Shown here: positions 1-7,839 of the stretch, in pieces | How positions within the stretch are numbered: position 1 is the first letter of the stretch | How the letters are laid out: each line of letters opens with the position of its first letter | NCBI RefSeq assembly: GCF_041008525.1 | Contig: NZ_JBFLUG010000022.1 | Coordinates: 17,982-81,981, forward strand | Direction of reading: 5' to 3' | Source: Parafrankia sp041008525 | GTDB taxonomy: Bacteria; Actinomycetota; Actinomycetes; Frankiales; Frankiaceae | DNA: 64,000 nt | The notes under the pieces: generated by a model | Databases searched by the model: none | What the model saw: only the letters and a program-made list of their open reading frames with translations | What the model was told of the DNA's origin: nothing | Translations under genes and position numbers: made by a program

Positions 1-449
1 TTGTCGGCGCCGGTGTGTATCTGATGTGGTCCGCCTCGGCGCACGGGGACGGGCTGGCCCCGCTCACCATGCAGCGGGACGCGGCACGGCACGGCAGCAC
101 GGGCAATCCGCTCGCGACCATCATCGACGCGGCCCGCGGAGCGACGACCGGCGAGCTCGGCACGGCCCTGCACGTTCCCTGGCTGCTGCTCGCCGTGGCG
201 GCCCTGGTGGTGATGGTCCGTACCCTGCCGGTGTCGTATGCCGTGTGGTCCGGGCTGGTGTTCGCGGCCGTGGTCACCGGCAGCAATCTCGACTCGTCCG
301 AGCGCTACCTGTATGGCGCCTTCCCGTTCCTGCTGGTGGCCGCCATGGCCACAGCTCGCCGCGAGGCGTGGAATCTGGTGATCACGGTTTCGGCAGCGGC
401 GATGACCGTCTATGCCACGCTGGCGTTCACGCTCTCCTACGTCCCCTGA
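1..449 (+). CDS. Polytopic membrane protein, C-terminal part (5' truncated)
   Basis: The reading frame is open from the window edge (codons from base 3) to the TGA at 447-449, so the start lies outside. What remains has a short soluble segment, then hydrophobic stretches at about residues 55-75, 78-92, 100-118 and 124-143, so it is a multi-pass membrane protein tail. A motif SERYLYGAFPF precedes the last helices; an Arg-Tyr-aromatic segment like this is common near the C-terminus of actinobacterial GT-C type membrane mannosyltransferases, but too little is present to assign a family. A GC-rich inverted repeat about 105 bases downstream may end the transcript. Confidence 0.6.
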   Translation, partial: VGAGVYLMWSASAHGDGLAPLTMQRDAARHGSTGNPLATIIDAARGATTGELGTALHVPWLLLAVAALVVMVRTLPVSYAVWSGLVFAAVVTGSNLDSSERYLYGAFPFLLVAAMATARREAWNLVITVSAAAMTVYATLAFTLSYVP

Positions 450-500
450 CCCGTCCCCCGGCCAGGGGCCCGTCCCCGGCATGTGCCCGGCGCGGCCTGC

Positions 501-540
501 TGACCCGCGGCCGGTTGACCCGCGGCCGGTTGATCCGCGA
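501..540. repeat. 15-bp tandem repeat, two perfect units plus one degenerate
   Basis: TGACCCGCGGCCGGT occurs twice back to back (501-515, 516-530) and a third unit begins TGATCCGCGA at 531. It lies in the gap after the first gene. No function can be assigned. Confidence 0.6.
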
Positions 541-553
541 CCTCCCGATGATT

Positions 554-576
554 GTGTGGCCGCGATGCGGCCACAC
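554..576 (+). terminator. Inverted repeat, possible terminator of the first gene
   Basis: GTGTGGCCGC at 554-563 pairs perfectly with GCGGCCACAC at 567-576 around a GAT loop. It follows the first gene's stop by about 105 bases. There is no T-tract, which is usual for actinobacterial hairpins, so an operator for the downstream DUF5703 gene is an alternative. Confidence 0.4.
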
Positions 577-738
577 TCTTGTGCGCGATCGGCCGCTACG
601 CCAAGGTTTCCCCTCAGGAGACCCGGCGTTCACAGACCCACCGGGGCCGCGGCACCGATCCGCGGGCGCCGGTGCGGACGTCCGCGCACGGGAGGACCGC
701 CGGCGCGTTGGGCCGGCGCAGCGGGAGGTGCACGCGTC

Positions 739-942
739 TTGGCGGACAGGGATCTCGAGTACCAGAAGCTGACCATGCCCCCGGGTACCGACCGGCGGAC
801 CGCGGTCGCGATCCTCACTCTGCACGCCGAGTTCGGCGACTGGGAGCTCGACCGCTCCCGGATCCACCCCGATGGGACCCGCCGAGTGGTGCTACGTCGG
901 CGGCGCCGACCGGGCGGCCTTCCCGGATATCTGCCCACCTGA
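739..942 (+). CDS. DUF5703 family small protein
   Basis: A 67-residue basic protein. The segment from about residue 5 to 58 (EYQKLTMPPGT..., then LHAEFGDWELDR, then HPDGTRRVVLRRR) matches the small actinobacterial DUF5703 family, which is about 60-70 residues long and has no known function. I chose the TTG at 739 because it has a good ribosome binding site (GGGAGG at 723-728) and because family similarity starts right after it. The frame continues far upstream but that part is low-complexity and unlikely to be translated. It stands alone, 237 bases ahead of the NADH dehydrogenase gene. Confidence 0.75.
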   Translation: MADRDLEYQKLTMPPGTDRRTAVAILTLHAEFGDWELDRSRIHPDGTRRVVLRRRRRPGGLPGYLPT

Positions 943-1179
943 GTTCGCCCGGTCGCTCCCGGCCGCCCGCTGGCCGCGGCTGCCCGGCGGTGGCGGCACG
1001 CTGCCCTGGTTCCGATGGGTACAACACGTCCTGTTCGGTGTGCCGCCCGCCTGCGTGACAGCGGCGTCCCGTGACGTGAGTATCGCCACGATCTCCCTTC
1101 CGCTACGCGGCGGAAGATGGTGAGGCGGACGGACCGTGAACCACTCCGTCAGACACCCTTCGGCATGTGGGGAGCGATT

Positions 1180-2688
1180 GTGACCGCTACGAGCGACGGG
1201 CACCAAAAGCATCGGGTCGTGATCATCGGCTCGGGTTTCGGCGGGCTGTTCGCCGCCCAGGCGCTGCGCCGCGAGCCCGTCGAGGTGACTGTCGTCGCTA
1301 AGACCACACATCACCTGTTCCAGCCACTGCTTTACCAGGTTGCGACGGGCATCCTTTCCGAGGGCGAGATCGCCCCGGCGACCCGTGAGGTGCTGCGCCG
1401 CCAGCAGAACGTGCGGACCGTTCTCGGCGAGGTCACCGGTATCGACCTCGCCGAGAAGACCGTGACGTCGAACCTGCTGGGGCGCACGGAAGTGCAGCCA
1501 TACGACAGCCTGATTGTCGCGGCCGGCGCCGGTCAGTCCTATTTCGGGAACGACCACTTCGCCGAGCACGCCCCGGGCATGAAGAGCATCGACGACGCGC
1601 TGGAGCTGCGCGGGCGGATCTTCGGCGCCTTCGAGGTGGCCGAGACCTCGCCCGACCCGGCCGACGCCGCGCGCTACATGACCTTTGTCGTGGTCGGTGC
1701 CGGCCCGACCGGTGTGGAGATGGCCGGTCAGATCGCCGAGATGGCGCATCGGACGCTGCGCCACGACTTCCGGCACGTCGACACCACCAAGGCCCGGATC
1801 ATTCTCCTCGACGCCGCGCCGACCGTGCTCGGCACCTTCGGGGAGAAGCTGGCCGCCAAGGCCACCGCGAAGCTGGAGAAGATCGGCGTCGAGATCCAGC
1901 TCGGCGCCCGGGTCGTCAATGTCGACTCCCGCGGCATCGACGTCGAGGACTCCGACGGCACCCGGCGCCGGATCGAGTCGGTCTGCAAGATCTGGGCCGC
2001 CGGCGTCGCCGCCAGCCCGCTCGGCAGGCAGCTCGCCGAGCAGTCCGGCGCGGTCCTCGACCGGGCCGGCCGGATCCAGGTGCAGCCGGACCTGACCCTG
2101 CCCGGTCACCCCGAGGTGTTCGTCGTCGGGGACATGGCCACCCTCGACCGGCTTCCTGGTGTGGCCCAGGTCGCCATCCAGGGTGGCAAGTACGCCTCGA
2201 AGACGATCGCCACCCGGTTGCGCGGCGGCCCGCCGATGCGCAACTTCGAGTACAAGGACAAGGGCAGCATGGCCACGATCTCGCGCTTCAGCGCGGTGGC
2301 CAGCATCAAGGGCGTGCAGCTCAGCGGGTTCCTGGCCTGGCTGATGTGGCTCGCCGTGCACCTCGTCTACATCATCGGGTTCAAGCACCGGGTGACGACC
2401 CTGCTGCACTGGACGGTGAGCTTCATCGGCCGCGGTCGGTCGGAGCGGACCGTCACCCAGCAGCAGATCTTCGCCCGGTCTGCGCTGCAGCGCCTCGGGG
2501 AAGGCTTCATGCCGACCCTGCCCGACGACTGGGCCTCCCGCGGCCCGTCCGCGGTGACCCGCCCGGCAGCGCAGCCGGGGGCCGTCCCCACGGCCCGGAA
2601 GGCGGGAACGGACGCGCCCCGTCTCACCCCGGACGGCACGCCGTCCGGGGGCGCGGCCTCGGGCAGCACCTCCACCGGCACCGCCTGA
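1180..2688 (+). CDS. ndh: Type II NADH dehydrogenase (non-proton-pumping)
   Basis: Transfers electrons from NADH to the quinone pool without pumping protons, at the inner face of the membrane. The 502-residue protein has the FAD-binding Rossmann motif IIGSGFGGLFAA near residue 12, the conserved HHLFQPLLYQVATG segment, a second nucleotide motif VVVGAGPTGVEMAG around 170 for NADH, and the VFVVGDMA segment near 310 that closes the FAD site. A hydrophobic stretch around 380-405 is the usual membrane-anchoring region. The tail after about 455 is Pro/Ala/Gly-rich. GTG 1180 is preferred since GGGGAG sits 5-10 bases upstream; an in-frame ATG at 1165 has no such site. A 7-bp inverted repeat (1097-1103/1110-1116) lies upstream. 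Confidence 0.93.
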   Translation: MTATSDGHQKHRVVIIGSGFGGLFAAQALRREPVEVTVVAKTTHHLFQPLLYQVATGILSEGEIAPATREVLRRQQNVRTVLGEVTGIDLAEKTVTSNLLGRTEVQPYDSLIVAAGAGQSYFGNDHFAEHAPGMKSIDDALELRGRIFGAFEVAETSPDPADAARYMTFVVVGAGPTGVEMAGQIAEMAHRTLRHDFRHVDTTKARIILLDAAPTVLGTFGEKLAAKATAKLEKIGVEIQLGARVVNVDSRGIDVEDSDGTRRRIESVCKIWAAGVAASPLGRQLAEQSGAVLDRAGRIQVQPDLTLPGHPEVFVVGDMATLDRLPGVAQVAIQGGKYASKTIATRLRGGPPMRNFEYKDKGSMATISRFSAVASIKGVQLSGFLAWLMWLAVHLVYIIGFKHRVTTLLHWTVSFIGRGRSERTVTQQQIFARSALQRLGEGFMPTLPDDWASRGPSAVTRPAAQPGAVPTARKAGTDAPRLTPDGTPSGGAASGSTSTGTA

Positions 2689-2716
2689 CCACGGGCGCGG
2701 GCCGGACGGATCCGTC

Positions 2717-2763
2717 CAGCAGGCCCGGCCCCGGAGCCGAGCGCCCCGGAGCCGGGCCTGCTG
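2717..2763 (+). terminator. Hairpin terminator after ndh
   Basis: CAGCAGGCCCGGC (2717-2729) is perfectly complementary to GCCGGGCCTGCTG (2751-2763), giving a 13-bp stem 29 bases after the ndh stop. It sits between two convergent genes. Confidence 0.65.
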
Positions 2764-2802
2764 CCGTCCGGGCTCGGGCCCCCTGACCGTCCTGCCCGCC
2801 GG

Positions 2803-2832
2803 TGACCGCCGCTGCCCGCGCAGCGGCGGTCA
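2803..2832 (-). terminator. Hairpin terminator after the M20 peptidase gene
   Basis: TGACCGCCGCTG (2803-2814) and CAGCGGCGGTCA (2821-2832) form a perfect 12-bp stem with a six-base loop. It starts 9 bases beyond the stop of the minus-strand peptidase gene, as expected for its terminator. Confidence 0.7.
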
Positions 2833-2840
2833 GGCTCCGG

Positions 2841-4232
2841 TCAGGACGAGGCGAGGAAGCGGTCCAGCACGCGGACACCGAACCGCAGGGCGTCGACGGG
2901 CACCCGCTCGTCGACGCCGTGGAACATCCCCGCGAAGTCGAGGTCGGGCGGCAGCAGCAGCGGCGAGAAGCCGAAGCAGCGGATGCCGAGACGGGAGAAC
3001 GACTTCGCGTCGGTGCCGCCGGAGAGCATGTAGGGGACGGCGCGCGCCGCCGGGTCCTCCGCCCGCAGCGCCGAGGCCATCGCGTCCACCAGCGGCCCGT
3101 CGAACCCGGTCTCCAGCGCCTGGTCGTTGACCACCCACTCGCGCCGCACCTCCGGCCCGAGAAGCTCGTCGACCTGGCGCAGGAACTCCTCCTCCTGGCC
3201 GGGCAGGTAGCGCCCGTCCACGTAGGCGGTGGCCTCCCCGGGAATCACGTTCACCTTGTGGCCGGCCGCCAGCTGGGTCGGGTTCACCGTGTTGCGGATC
3301 GTCGCGCCGACCATGCGGGCGATCGGACCGAGCTTCGCGATCGTGCTCTCGATGTCGCCCGCGTCGAGCTCGATGCCCAGTGCCTCGCCGATCGAGTCGA
3401 GGAACACCCGCACCGTGGGCGTGACGACGATCGGGAACTGGTGACGGCCCAGCCGGGCCACCGCCTCGCACAGCTTGGTGACGGCGTTGTCCTCGCTGAG
3501 CATCGACCCGTGGCCCGCCCGCCCGGCCACGGTGAGCTTCATCCAGGCGATGCCCTTCTCGGCCGTCTCGATGAGGTAGAGCCGCAGGTCGTCCGAGACC
3601 GTGTAGGAGAACCCACCGACCTCGCTGATCGCCTCCGTGCAGTCGGCGAAGTGGTCGGGGTGGTTGTCGACCAGCCAGCGCGCCCCGAGGGTGCCCCCGG
3701 CCTCCTCGTCGGCCACGAAGGCCACCACGAGGTCACGCGGCGGACGACGGCCGGAGCGGGCCATGTCACGCACGACCGCGAGGGTCATGGCGTCCATGTC
3801 CTTCATGTCGATGGCGCCCCGCCCCCACAGACAGCCGTCGAGCTCCTCACCGGCGAAGGGGTGCACGCGCCAGTCCGTCGGGTCGGCCGGGACGACGTCC
3901 AGATGGCCGTGGATCAGCAGCGGTGAGCGGGACGGATCAGAGCCCTCCAGCCGGGTCACGACACTTGTGCGGCCCGGGGCGGACTCGAGCAGGACCGGCT
4001 CCAGGCCCACCTCGGCCAGCTTCTCCGCCACGAACTCGGCGATCGGCCGCTCGTGACCGTCGCCGTTCCCCCGGTTGACGGACTCGAACCGGAGCAGATC
4101 CCGACACAGGTCCACCACCTCGGACTCGGCCGTCAGCGCCGCGCCGGCGCTTGCCGCCTGCCCCGCGGCGGCCGCCGGCCGGTTCTCGGCGGCGGCAGGG
4201 ACGTCAGGGGGATCGAGGGACGCGTTTGCCAT
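2841..4232 (-). CDS. M20 family zinc peptidase / dipeptidase
   Basis: A cytoplasmic M20-type metallopeptidase of 463 residues that should remove terminal residues from short peptides or acyl-amino acids. Metal-site motifs are visible in order: HGHLDVVPAD (about 135), the bridging Asp in GRGAIDMKDMDAM (about 167), the EE pair in ADEEAGGT (about 200), and SGGTDAKSF near 430. A dimerisation insert lies between 230 and 350. The start at MANASLDPPD was chosen because the frame upstream is low-complexity; GGAG lies directly upstream and GGAGG a little further away, so the exact start is not certain. It is transcribed divergently from the small zinc-finger gene and convergently with ndh. Confidence 0.88.
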   Translation of the reverse strand: MANASLDPPDVPAAAENRPAAAAGQAASAGAALTAESEVVDLCRDLLRFESVNRGNGDGHERPIAEFVAEKLAEVGLEPVLLESAPGRTSVVTRLEGSDPSRSPLLIHGHLDVVPADPTDWRVHPFAGEELDGCLWGRGAIDMKDMDAMTLAVVRDMARSGRRPPRDLVVAFVADEEAGGTLGARWLVDNHPDHFADCTEAISEVGGFSYTVSDDLRLYLIETAEKGIAWMKLTVAGRAGHGSMLSEDNAVTKLCEAVARLGRHQFPIVVTPTVRVFLDSIGEALGIELDAGDIESTIAKLGPIARMVGATIRNTVNPTQLAAGHKVNVIPGEATAYVDGRYLPGQEEEFLRQVDELLGPEVRREWVVNDQALETGFDGPLVDAMASALRAEDPAARAVPYMLSGGTDAKSFSRLGIRCFGFSPLLLPPDLDFAGMFHGVDERVPVDALRFGVRVLDRFLASS

Positions 4233-4383
4233 GACTCCAGTCTGCCCCTCCGGCCATGCGTTCATCGGAGCAGGGACGTAGCGTCGCCACGAGGCGTTCC
4301 GCACCGGTTTCCGGCCTGTGAACGATCCGTGATGGCCCGGCACGCCACCTGGTAGGAGGACCCGACCGGCAGGAGGACCCGCC

Positions 4384-4656
4384 ATGACCGTGTACCGATG
4401 CCCGCGCGCAGACCTTGGCTGCGCCGCGGTCTTCCCGACCACCGGCGACCTTGACTACCACCTGAACCTGGCACACGGCTACGGACGACTCCAGCGGTTC
4501 TTCGCCAGCATGACGAAAACGACGACACTCCCGGTTGGGCCGAAGCCCGTCCGACGGGTCCCGGACGGGCTCGAAGGCGGTTCCGGGACACTCACCACCG
4601 CACAGGTACACCACCCGGACACCAGAGTCGTGGAGCGGGGCGGGCCAGCCCGGTGA
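4384..4656 (+). CDS. Small C2H2-like zinc-finger protein
   Basis: A 90-residue protein whose N-terminus reads YRCPRADLGCAAVF...LDYHLNLAH, giving C-X6-C-X12-H-X4-H. Apart from the six-residue gap between the cysteines (2-4 is usual) this is the spacing of a classical C2H2 zinc finger, including the Phe and Leu of the fold. The remaining 60 residues are polar and unstructured-looking. A strong ribosome binding site AGGAGG is at 4371-4376. It could bind DNA or be a small zinc-dependent adaptor; the sequence does not decide. It is transcribed divergently from the M20 gene. Confidence 0.6.
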   Translation: MTVYRCPRADLGCAAVFPTTGDLDYHLNLAHGYGRLQRFFASMTKTTTLPVGPKPVRRVPDGLEGGSGTLTTAQVHHPDTRVVERGGPAR

Positions 4657-4924
4657 GCACTCCTGCGGGCCCGCGGTGAACGGTACCGCGGCGCAGGCGA
4701 ACCGTCGCCCCCACGGACCGCACCCGCAGGAAGCCGGTCCACACCCCCACCAATTCCCCGAGGGCGTCCGCCGCCCGCGCACCCGAAGGAAATCGGGAAA
4801 TACCGCGGCCCCAAATTCCCCCAACACACACCCGCAAAGATTCTTTGTTTGGCATGGCCTGCCGAGTGGCAGGCCCCCTGCTGGTGCGGGGCCGCCGCAC
4901 AGGAATTTGATCCATGGGGGAACT

Positions 4925-5257
4925 ATGGGAAAGTCCGCACCACGTAGAATTCTCGTTCTTGTTGCGACGGGTGCCACCGTCGCGGCTCTCGGCCTGGGTC
5001 CGGGCGCGGTTTCCGCGCAGGCCTTCTGGGACGACAAGGGCCACCACGAGCAGTACGGCAAGGACAAGTGGGAGAAAGACCGCTGGGACAAGGACCACCG
5101 GAAGGACGACAAGTGGGAGAAGGACGAGTGGAAGAACGACAAGTGGGAGAAGGACAAGTGGGATAAGGATCGTTGGGACAAGGACAAGTGGGAGAAGGAC
5201 CGCTGGGACAAGGACAAGCGGGGCAAGGACGACTGGAACTGGGACTGGAACTGGTAG
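4925..5257 (+). CDS. Secreted Trp/Lys/Asp pentad-repeat protein
   Basis: A 110-residue preprotein. Residues 1-34 are a clear Sec signal peptide: basic MGKSAPRR, a hydrophobic core, and a probable cut after AVSA or AQA. The mature part of about 76 residues is almost wholly a repeat of the pentad K/R-W-E/D-K-D, with a Trp every five residues, and ends in alternating Trp (WNWDWNW). I count 14 Trp and no Cys. A run of G at 4916-4920 serves as the ribosome binding site. I recognise no family. The protein is secreted, highly charged with near-balanced Lys and Asp/Glu, and aromatic. Envelope, metal or surface binding and antimicrobial roles are all guesses. It is followed by a strong nested hairpin. 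Confidence 0.75.
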   Translation: MGKSAPRRILVLVATGATVAALGLGPGAVSAQAFWDDKGHHEQYGKDKWEKDRWDKDHRKDDKWEKDEWKNDKWEKDKWDKDRWDKDKWEKDRWDKDKRGKDDWNWDWNW

Positions 5258-5293
5258 TCCGCTGACCAGGCAGGTTCCACACAGCTGAAGCCG

Positions 5294-5376
5294 GCCGGGG
5301 AACGGAATGAGGTGGCGACCGGCTCGCCCCGGAGGTCGCCACCGTTCCGCGGAGGCCGACGTTTCCGTTCCCCGGC
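5294..5376. terminator. Nested double hairpin between convergent genes
   Basis: An outer perfect 14-bp stem (GCCGGGGAACGGAA at 5294-5307 with TTCCGTTCCCCGGC at 5363-5376) encloses an inner perfect 10-bp stem (GGTGGCGACC at 5311-5320 with GGTCGCCACC at 5334-5343). It fills the space between the repeat-protein gene and the DUF456 stop codon, so it probably terminates transcription from both sides. Confidence 0.7.
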
Positions 5377-5377
5377 G

Positions 5378-5863
5378 TCAGGTGATCAGCTCACCGACGC
5401 CCCAGGCCAGCACCATCGCGAGTCCCGCACAGATCTCCACCAGGAGCCCGACGCCGAAGGCGAGCGTCGCCGCCCAGGTGGACGCCGCGGCCTGACCGGG
5501 GTCGCGCAGGCGGGCGAGTTCGGCCAGATAGATCCCGGCGAGGCCACCGACGAGCAGGCCGATGACAGGCACGACAAAGAACCCGATCACAGCGCAGACC
5601 GCGCCGACGAGCATCGTCCCGAACGGTGCCCCCGCGGCGGAGGCGGCGCGCCCCGGCAGCACGTACTTGGCCAGCGACCCCACAACGAACAGCGCGCTGA
5701 TGACCGCGAGCACCAGCCAGCGCGCGGCTCCGCCACCGTCCGCGATCGTCCACCACACCGCGGCGCCCCAGACGACCAGCAGGCCCGGAAGCACGGGCAC
5801 CAGGACTCCGACGAGGCCGAGAGCCATGACCAGGGCGACCGCGAACAGCTCCACGCCGCTCAT
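5378..5863 (-). CDS. DUF456 family integral membrane protein
   Basis: A 161-residue, very hydrophobic protein with about five membrane segments (roughly residues 5-30, 45-62, 80-105, 107-120 and 135-155). The glycine-rich turns LVGVLVPVLPGLLVVWGA near the N-terminus and GFFVVPVIGLLVGGLAGIYLAE in the middle are the hallmarks of the DUF456 family, whose function is unknown. GGGAGG lies 8 bases before the ATG. Its stop codon abuts the nested hairpin shared with the convergent repeat-protein gene. Confidence 0.8.
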   Translation of the reverse strand: MSGVELFAVALVMALGLVGVLVPVLPGLLVVWGAAVWWTIADGGGAARWLVLAVISALFVVGSLAKYVLPGRAASAAGAPFGTMLVGAVCAVIGFFVVPVIGLLVGGLAGIYLAELARLRDPGQAAASTWAATLAFGVGLLVEICAGLAMVLAWGVGELIT

Positions 5864-5999
5864 GGCGATGACCTCCCGACACCGGCCCGCCTCCGCGGCG
5901 GTGGGCCGCTCGCGCTCCGCCCTCGTGCCCCGCCCCGGTTCGGGGCGCCGACACCCGCTCCGCCCGAAAATACCCCCCGCCGTGGCTCCCGACCGCCGA

Positions 6000-7655
6000 T
6001 CAGGCCGGACTCTCCTGGACCTCGCCGTCCGCCACGGTGAGCCGGCGGGTCACCCGCACGGCCTCGAGCAGGCGCCGGTCGTGGGTGACCAGCAGCAGGG
6101 TCCCCTCGAAACCCTCGACGGCCTGCTCCAGCTGTTCGATGGCGGGCAGGTCCAGGTGGTTGGTGGGCTCGTCCAGCACCAGACAGTTCACCCCGGCGCC
6201 CTGCAGCAGGGCCAGCGCGGCCCGGGTGCGCTCGCCAGGCGACAGCGACGCGGCGGGCCGCGTCATCTGATCCGCCCCGAGCCCGAACTTCGCGAAAAGT
6301 GTGCGGACGTCGGCGGCCGTGCCTCCGGTGGCCTTCTCGGCGACAGTGGCCGCCGTCGCCTCCCCCCGGAAGCGCGACCGGGCCTGGTCGATCTCGCCGA
6401 GGAGCACCCCCGAACCGAGCATGTGCCGCCCCGCGGTCAACGGCTGGCGGCCGAGCAGCGCGGCCAGCAGCGTGCTCTTGCCTGCTCCGTTCGGGCCGGT
6501 GATCACCACCCGGTCGGCCCAGGCGACGGTGAGGTCCACCGGCCCGAGCCGGAAGCCCGGCCGCTCGACGACGGCGCCGGACAGCGTGGCCACCACATCG
6601 CCCGAGCGGGGGGCGGTGGCGATGGACATCCGCAGCTGCCACTCCTTGCGCGGCTCTGCGACCGCCTCCCCACCGCTCTCCAGGCGTTCGAGCTGGGTCT
6701 GCAGCGAGCGGACCCGGCCAGCGCTCTTGGTGGCCGCCTCGATCCGTGCACCGCGGGCGGAGCGGTCCGCGTCCGGCGCGCGCCGCTTCGCCCGCACCGC
6801 TCCGCGGACCGACTGCTCACGCTGGCGTTGGACCTGCGAGACGAGGTCGGCCCGGCGGTCGGCGAAACGCTCGTACCGCTCCCGGGCCTGCCGGCGGGCG
6901 AGCCCGCGGGCCTCCAGATAGGCGTCCCAACCACCGGCGTACCGGGTGACGGAGTGCTGGTGCCGGTCGATCTCGGCGACCGCGTCGATCGTCCGGTCCA
7001 GGAACTCGCGGTCGTGGCTGACGACGACGAGTGCGCCCGGCATCTGCGTGACGTACTGCTCGAGCCGCTCCAGGCCGTCGAAGTCGAGGTCGTTGGTGGG
7101 CTCGTCCAGCAGGGTGATGTCGAAGCGGGAGAGCAGGACGCTCGCGAGCGAGCCACGCGCCGCCTGGCCGCCGGAGAGCGTGGCCGTCGGGCGGTCCAGC
7201 GACCCGGCGGGCAGGCCCAGCTCGGCGACGACCTGCTCGGCCCGGTGGTCCAGGTCCGCGGCGCCGAGCGCCAGCCACCGTTCCAGGGCCTCGTTGTAGC
7301 GGTCGTCGGCGCCGGCGACCGAGTCGGACAGGTCCGCGGTGGCCCGGTCGAGGGCTTCCTGGGCAGCCGTCACGCCGGTCCGGCGGGCCAGGTACTGCCG
7401 GAGGGTCTCGTCCTGGCGGCGGTCGGGCTCCTGGGGCAGCAGGCCGACGGCAGCGGTGGGCGGCGAGAGGTCGACTCGGCCGCTGTCCGGCGGCACCTGG
7501 CCGGCGAGGGCCCTCAGCAGGGTCGACTTGCCCACCCCGTTCGGCCCGACCACGCCGAGACGGTCACCGGGCACGACAGTGAGCGAGATCCCCGCCAGGA
7601 CGACGGCGCCGCCGCGCAGCACAGTCAGATCGGACGCGACAAGAGTGGCGGACAT
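6000..7655 (-). CDS. ABC-F type ATP-binding protein (two NBDs, no membrane domain)
   Basis: A soluble 551-residue protein with two complete ABC ATPase domains and no transmembrane segment. Domain 1 has Walker A GPNGVGKST (about 37), signature LSGGQAAR and Walker B TLLDEPTNDLD. Domain 2 has GPNGAGKST (about 385), a variant signature LSPGERTR and LVLDEPTNHLD. The Arg/Lys-rich linker around 250-340 corresponds to the ribosome-contacting P-site tRNA interaction motif region of ABC-F proteins. Members either act as translation factors (EttA/Uup type) or protect ribosomes from antibiotics; the sequence alone does not separate these roles. The gene is monocistronic and divergent from the kinase gene at 7840. 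Confidence 0.9.
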   Translation of the reverse strand: MSATLVASDLTVLRGGAVVLAGISLTVVPGDRLGVVGPNGVGKSTLLRALAGQVPPDSGRVDLSPPTAAVGLLPQEPDRRQDETLRQYLARRTGVTAAQEALDRATADLSDSVAGADDRYNEALERWLALGAADLDHRAEQVVAELGLPAGSLDRPTATLSGGQAARGSLASVLLSRFDITLLDEPTNDLDFDGLERLEQYVTQMPGALVVVSHDREFLDRTIDAVAEIDRHQHSVTRYAGGWDAYLEARGLARRQARERYERFADRRADLVSQVQRQREQSVRGAVRAKRRAPDADRSARGARIEAATKSAGRVRSLQTQLERLESGGEAVAEPRKEWQLRMSIATAPRSGDVVATLSGAVVERPGFRLGPVDLTVAWADRVVITGPNGAGKSTLLAALLGRQPLTAGRHMLGSGVLLGEIDQARSRFRGEATAATVAEKATGGTAADVRTLFAKFGLGADQMTRPAASLSPGERTRAALALLQGAGVNCLVLDEPTNHLDLPAIEQLEQAVEGFEGTLLLVTHDRRLLEAVRVTRRLTVADGEVQESPA

Positions 7656-7839
7656 GGGTCCAGTGTCGCCGGGGGCCGTACCGCCCGAGCGGGCTGGTGA
7701 CCCCGCCGCCCGTCAGGCGGGCTGCCGACCCGCCACGGGAGGGCCGGAACACCCACAATGGTGCGACCATGCACTCTTCCCACGCTTCCCGACATGCGCC
7801 TGAAATCGGGATCTCCGTCACCGCGACCCGGGGCCCAAA

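Noticed and set aside
892..2409. Long minus-strand frame antisense to ndh
   Set aside because: High GC makes antisense frames long. It is low in hydrophobic residues, rich in Arg/Gly/His/Asp, and shows no domain.
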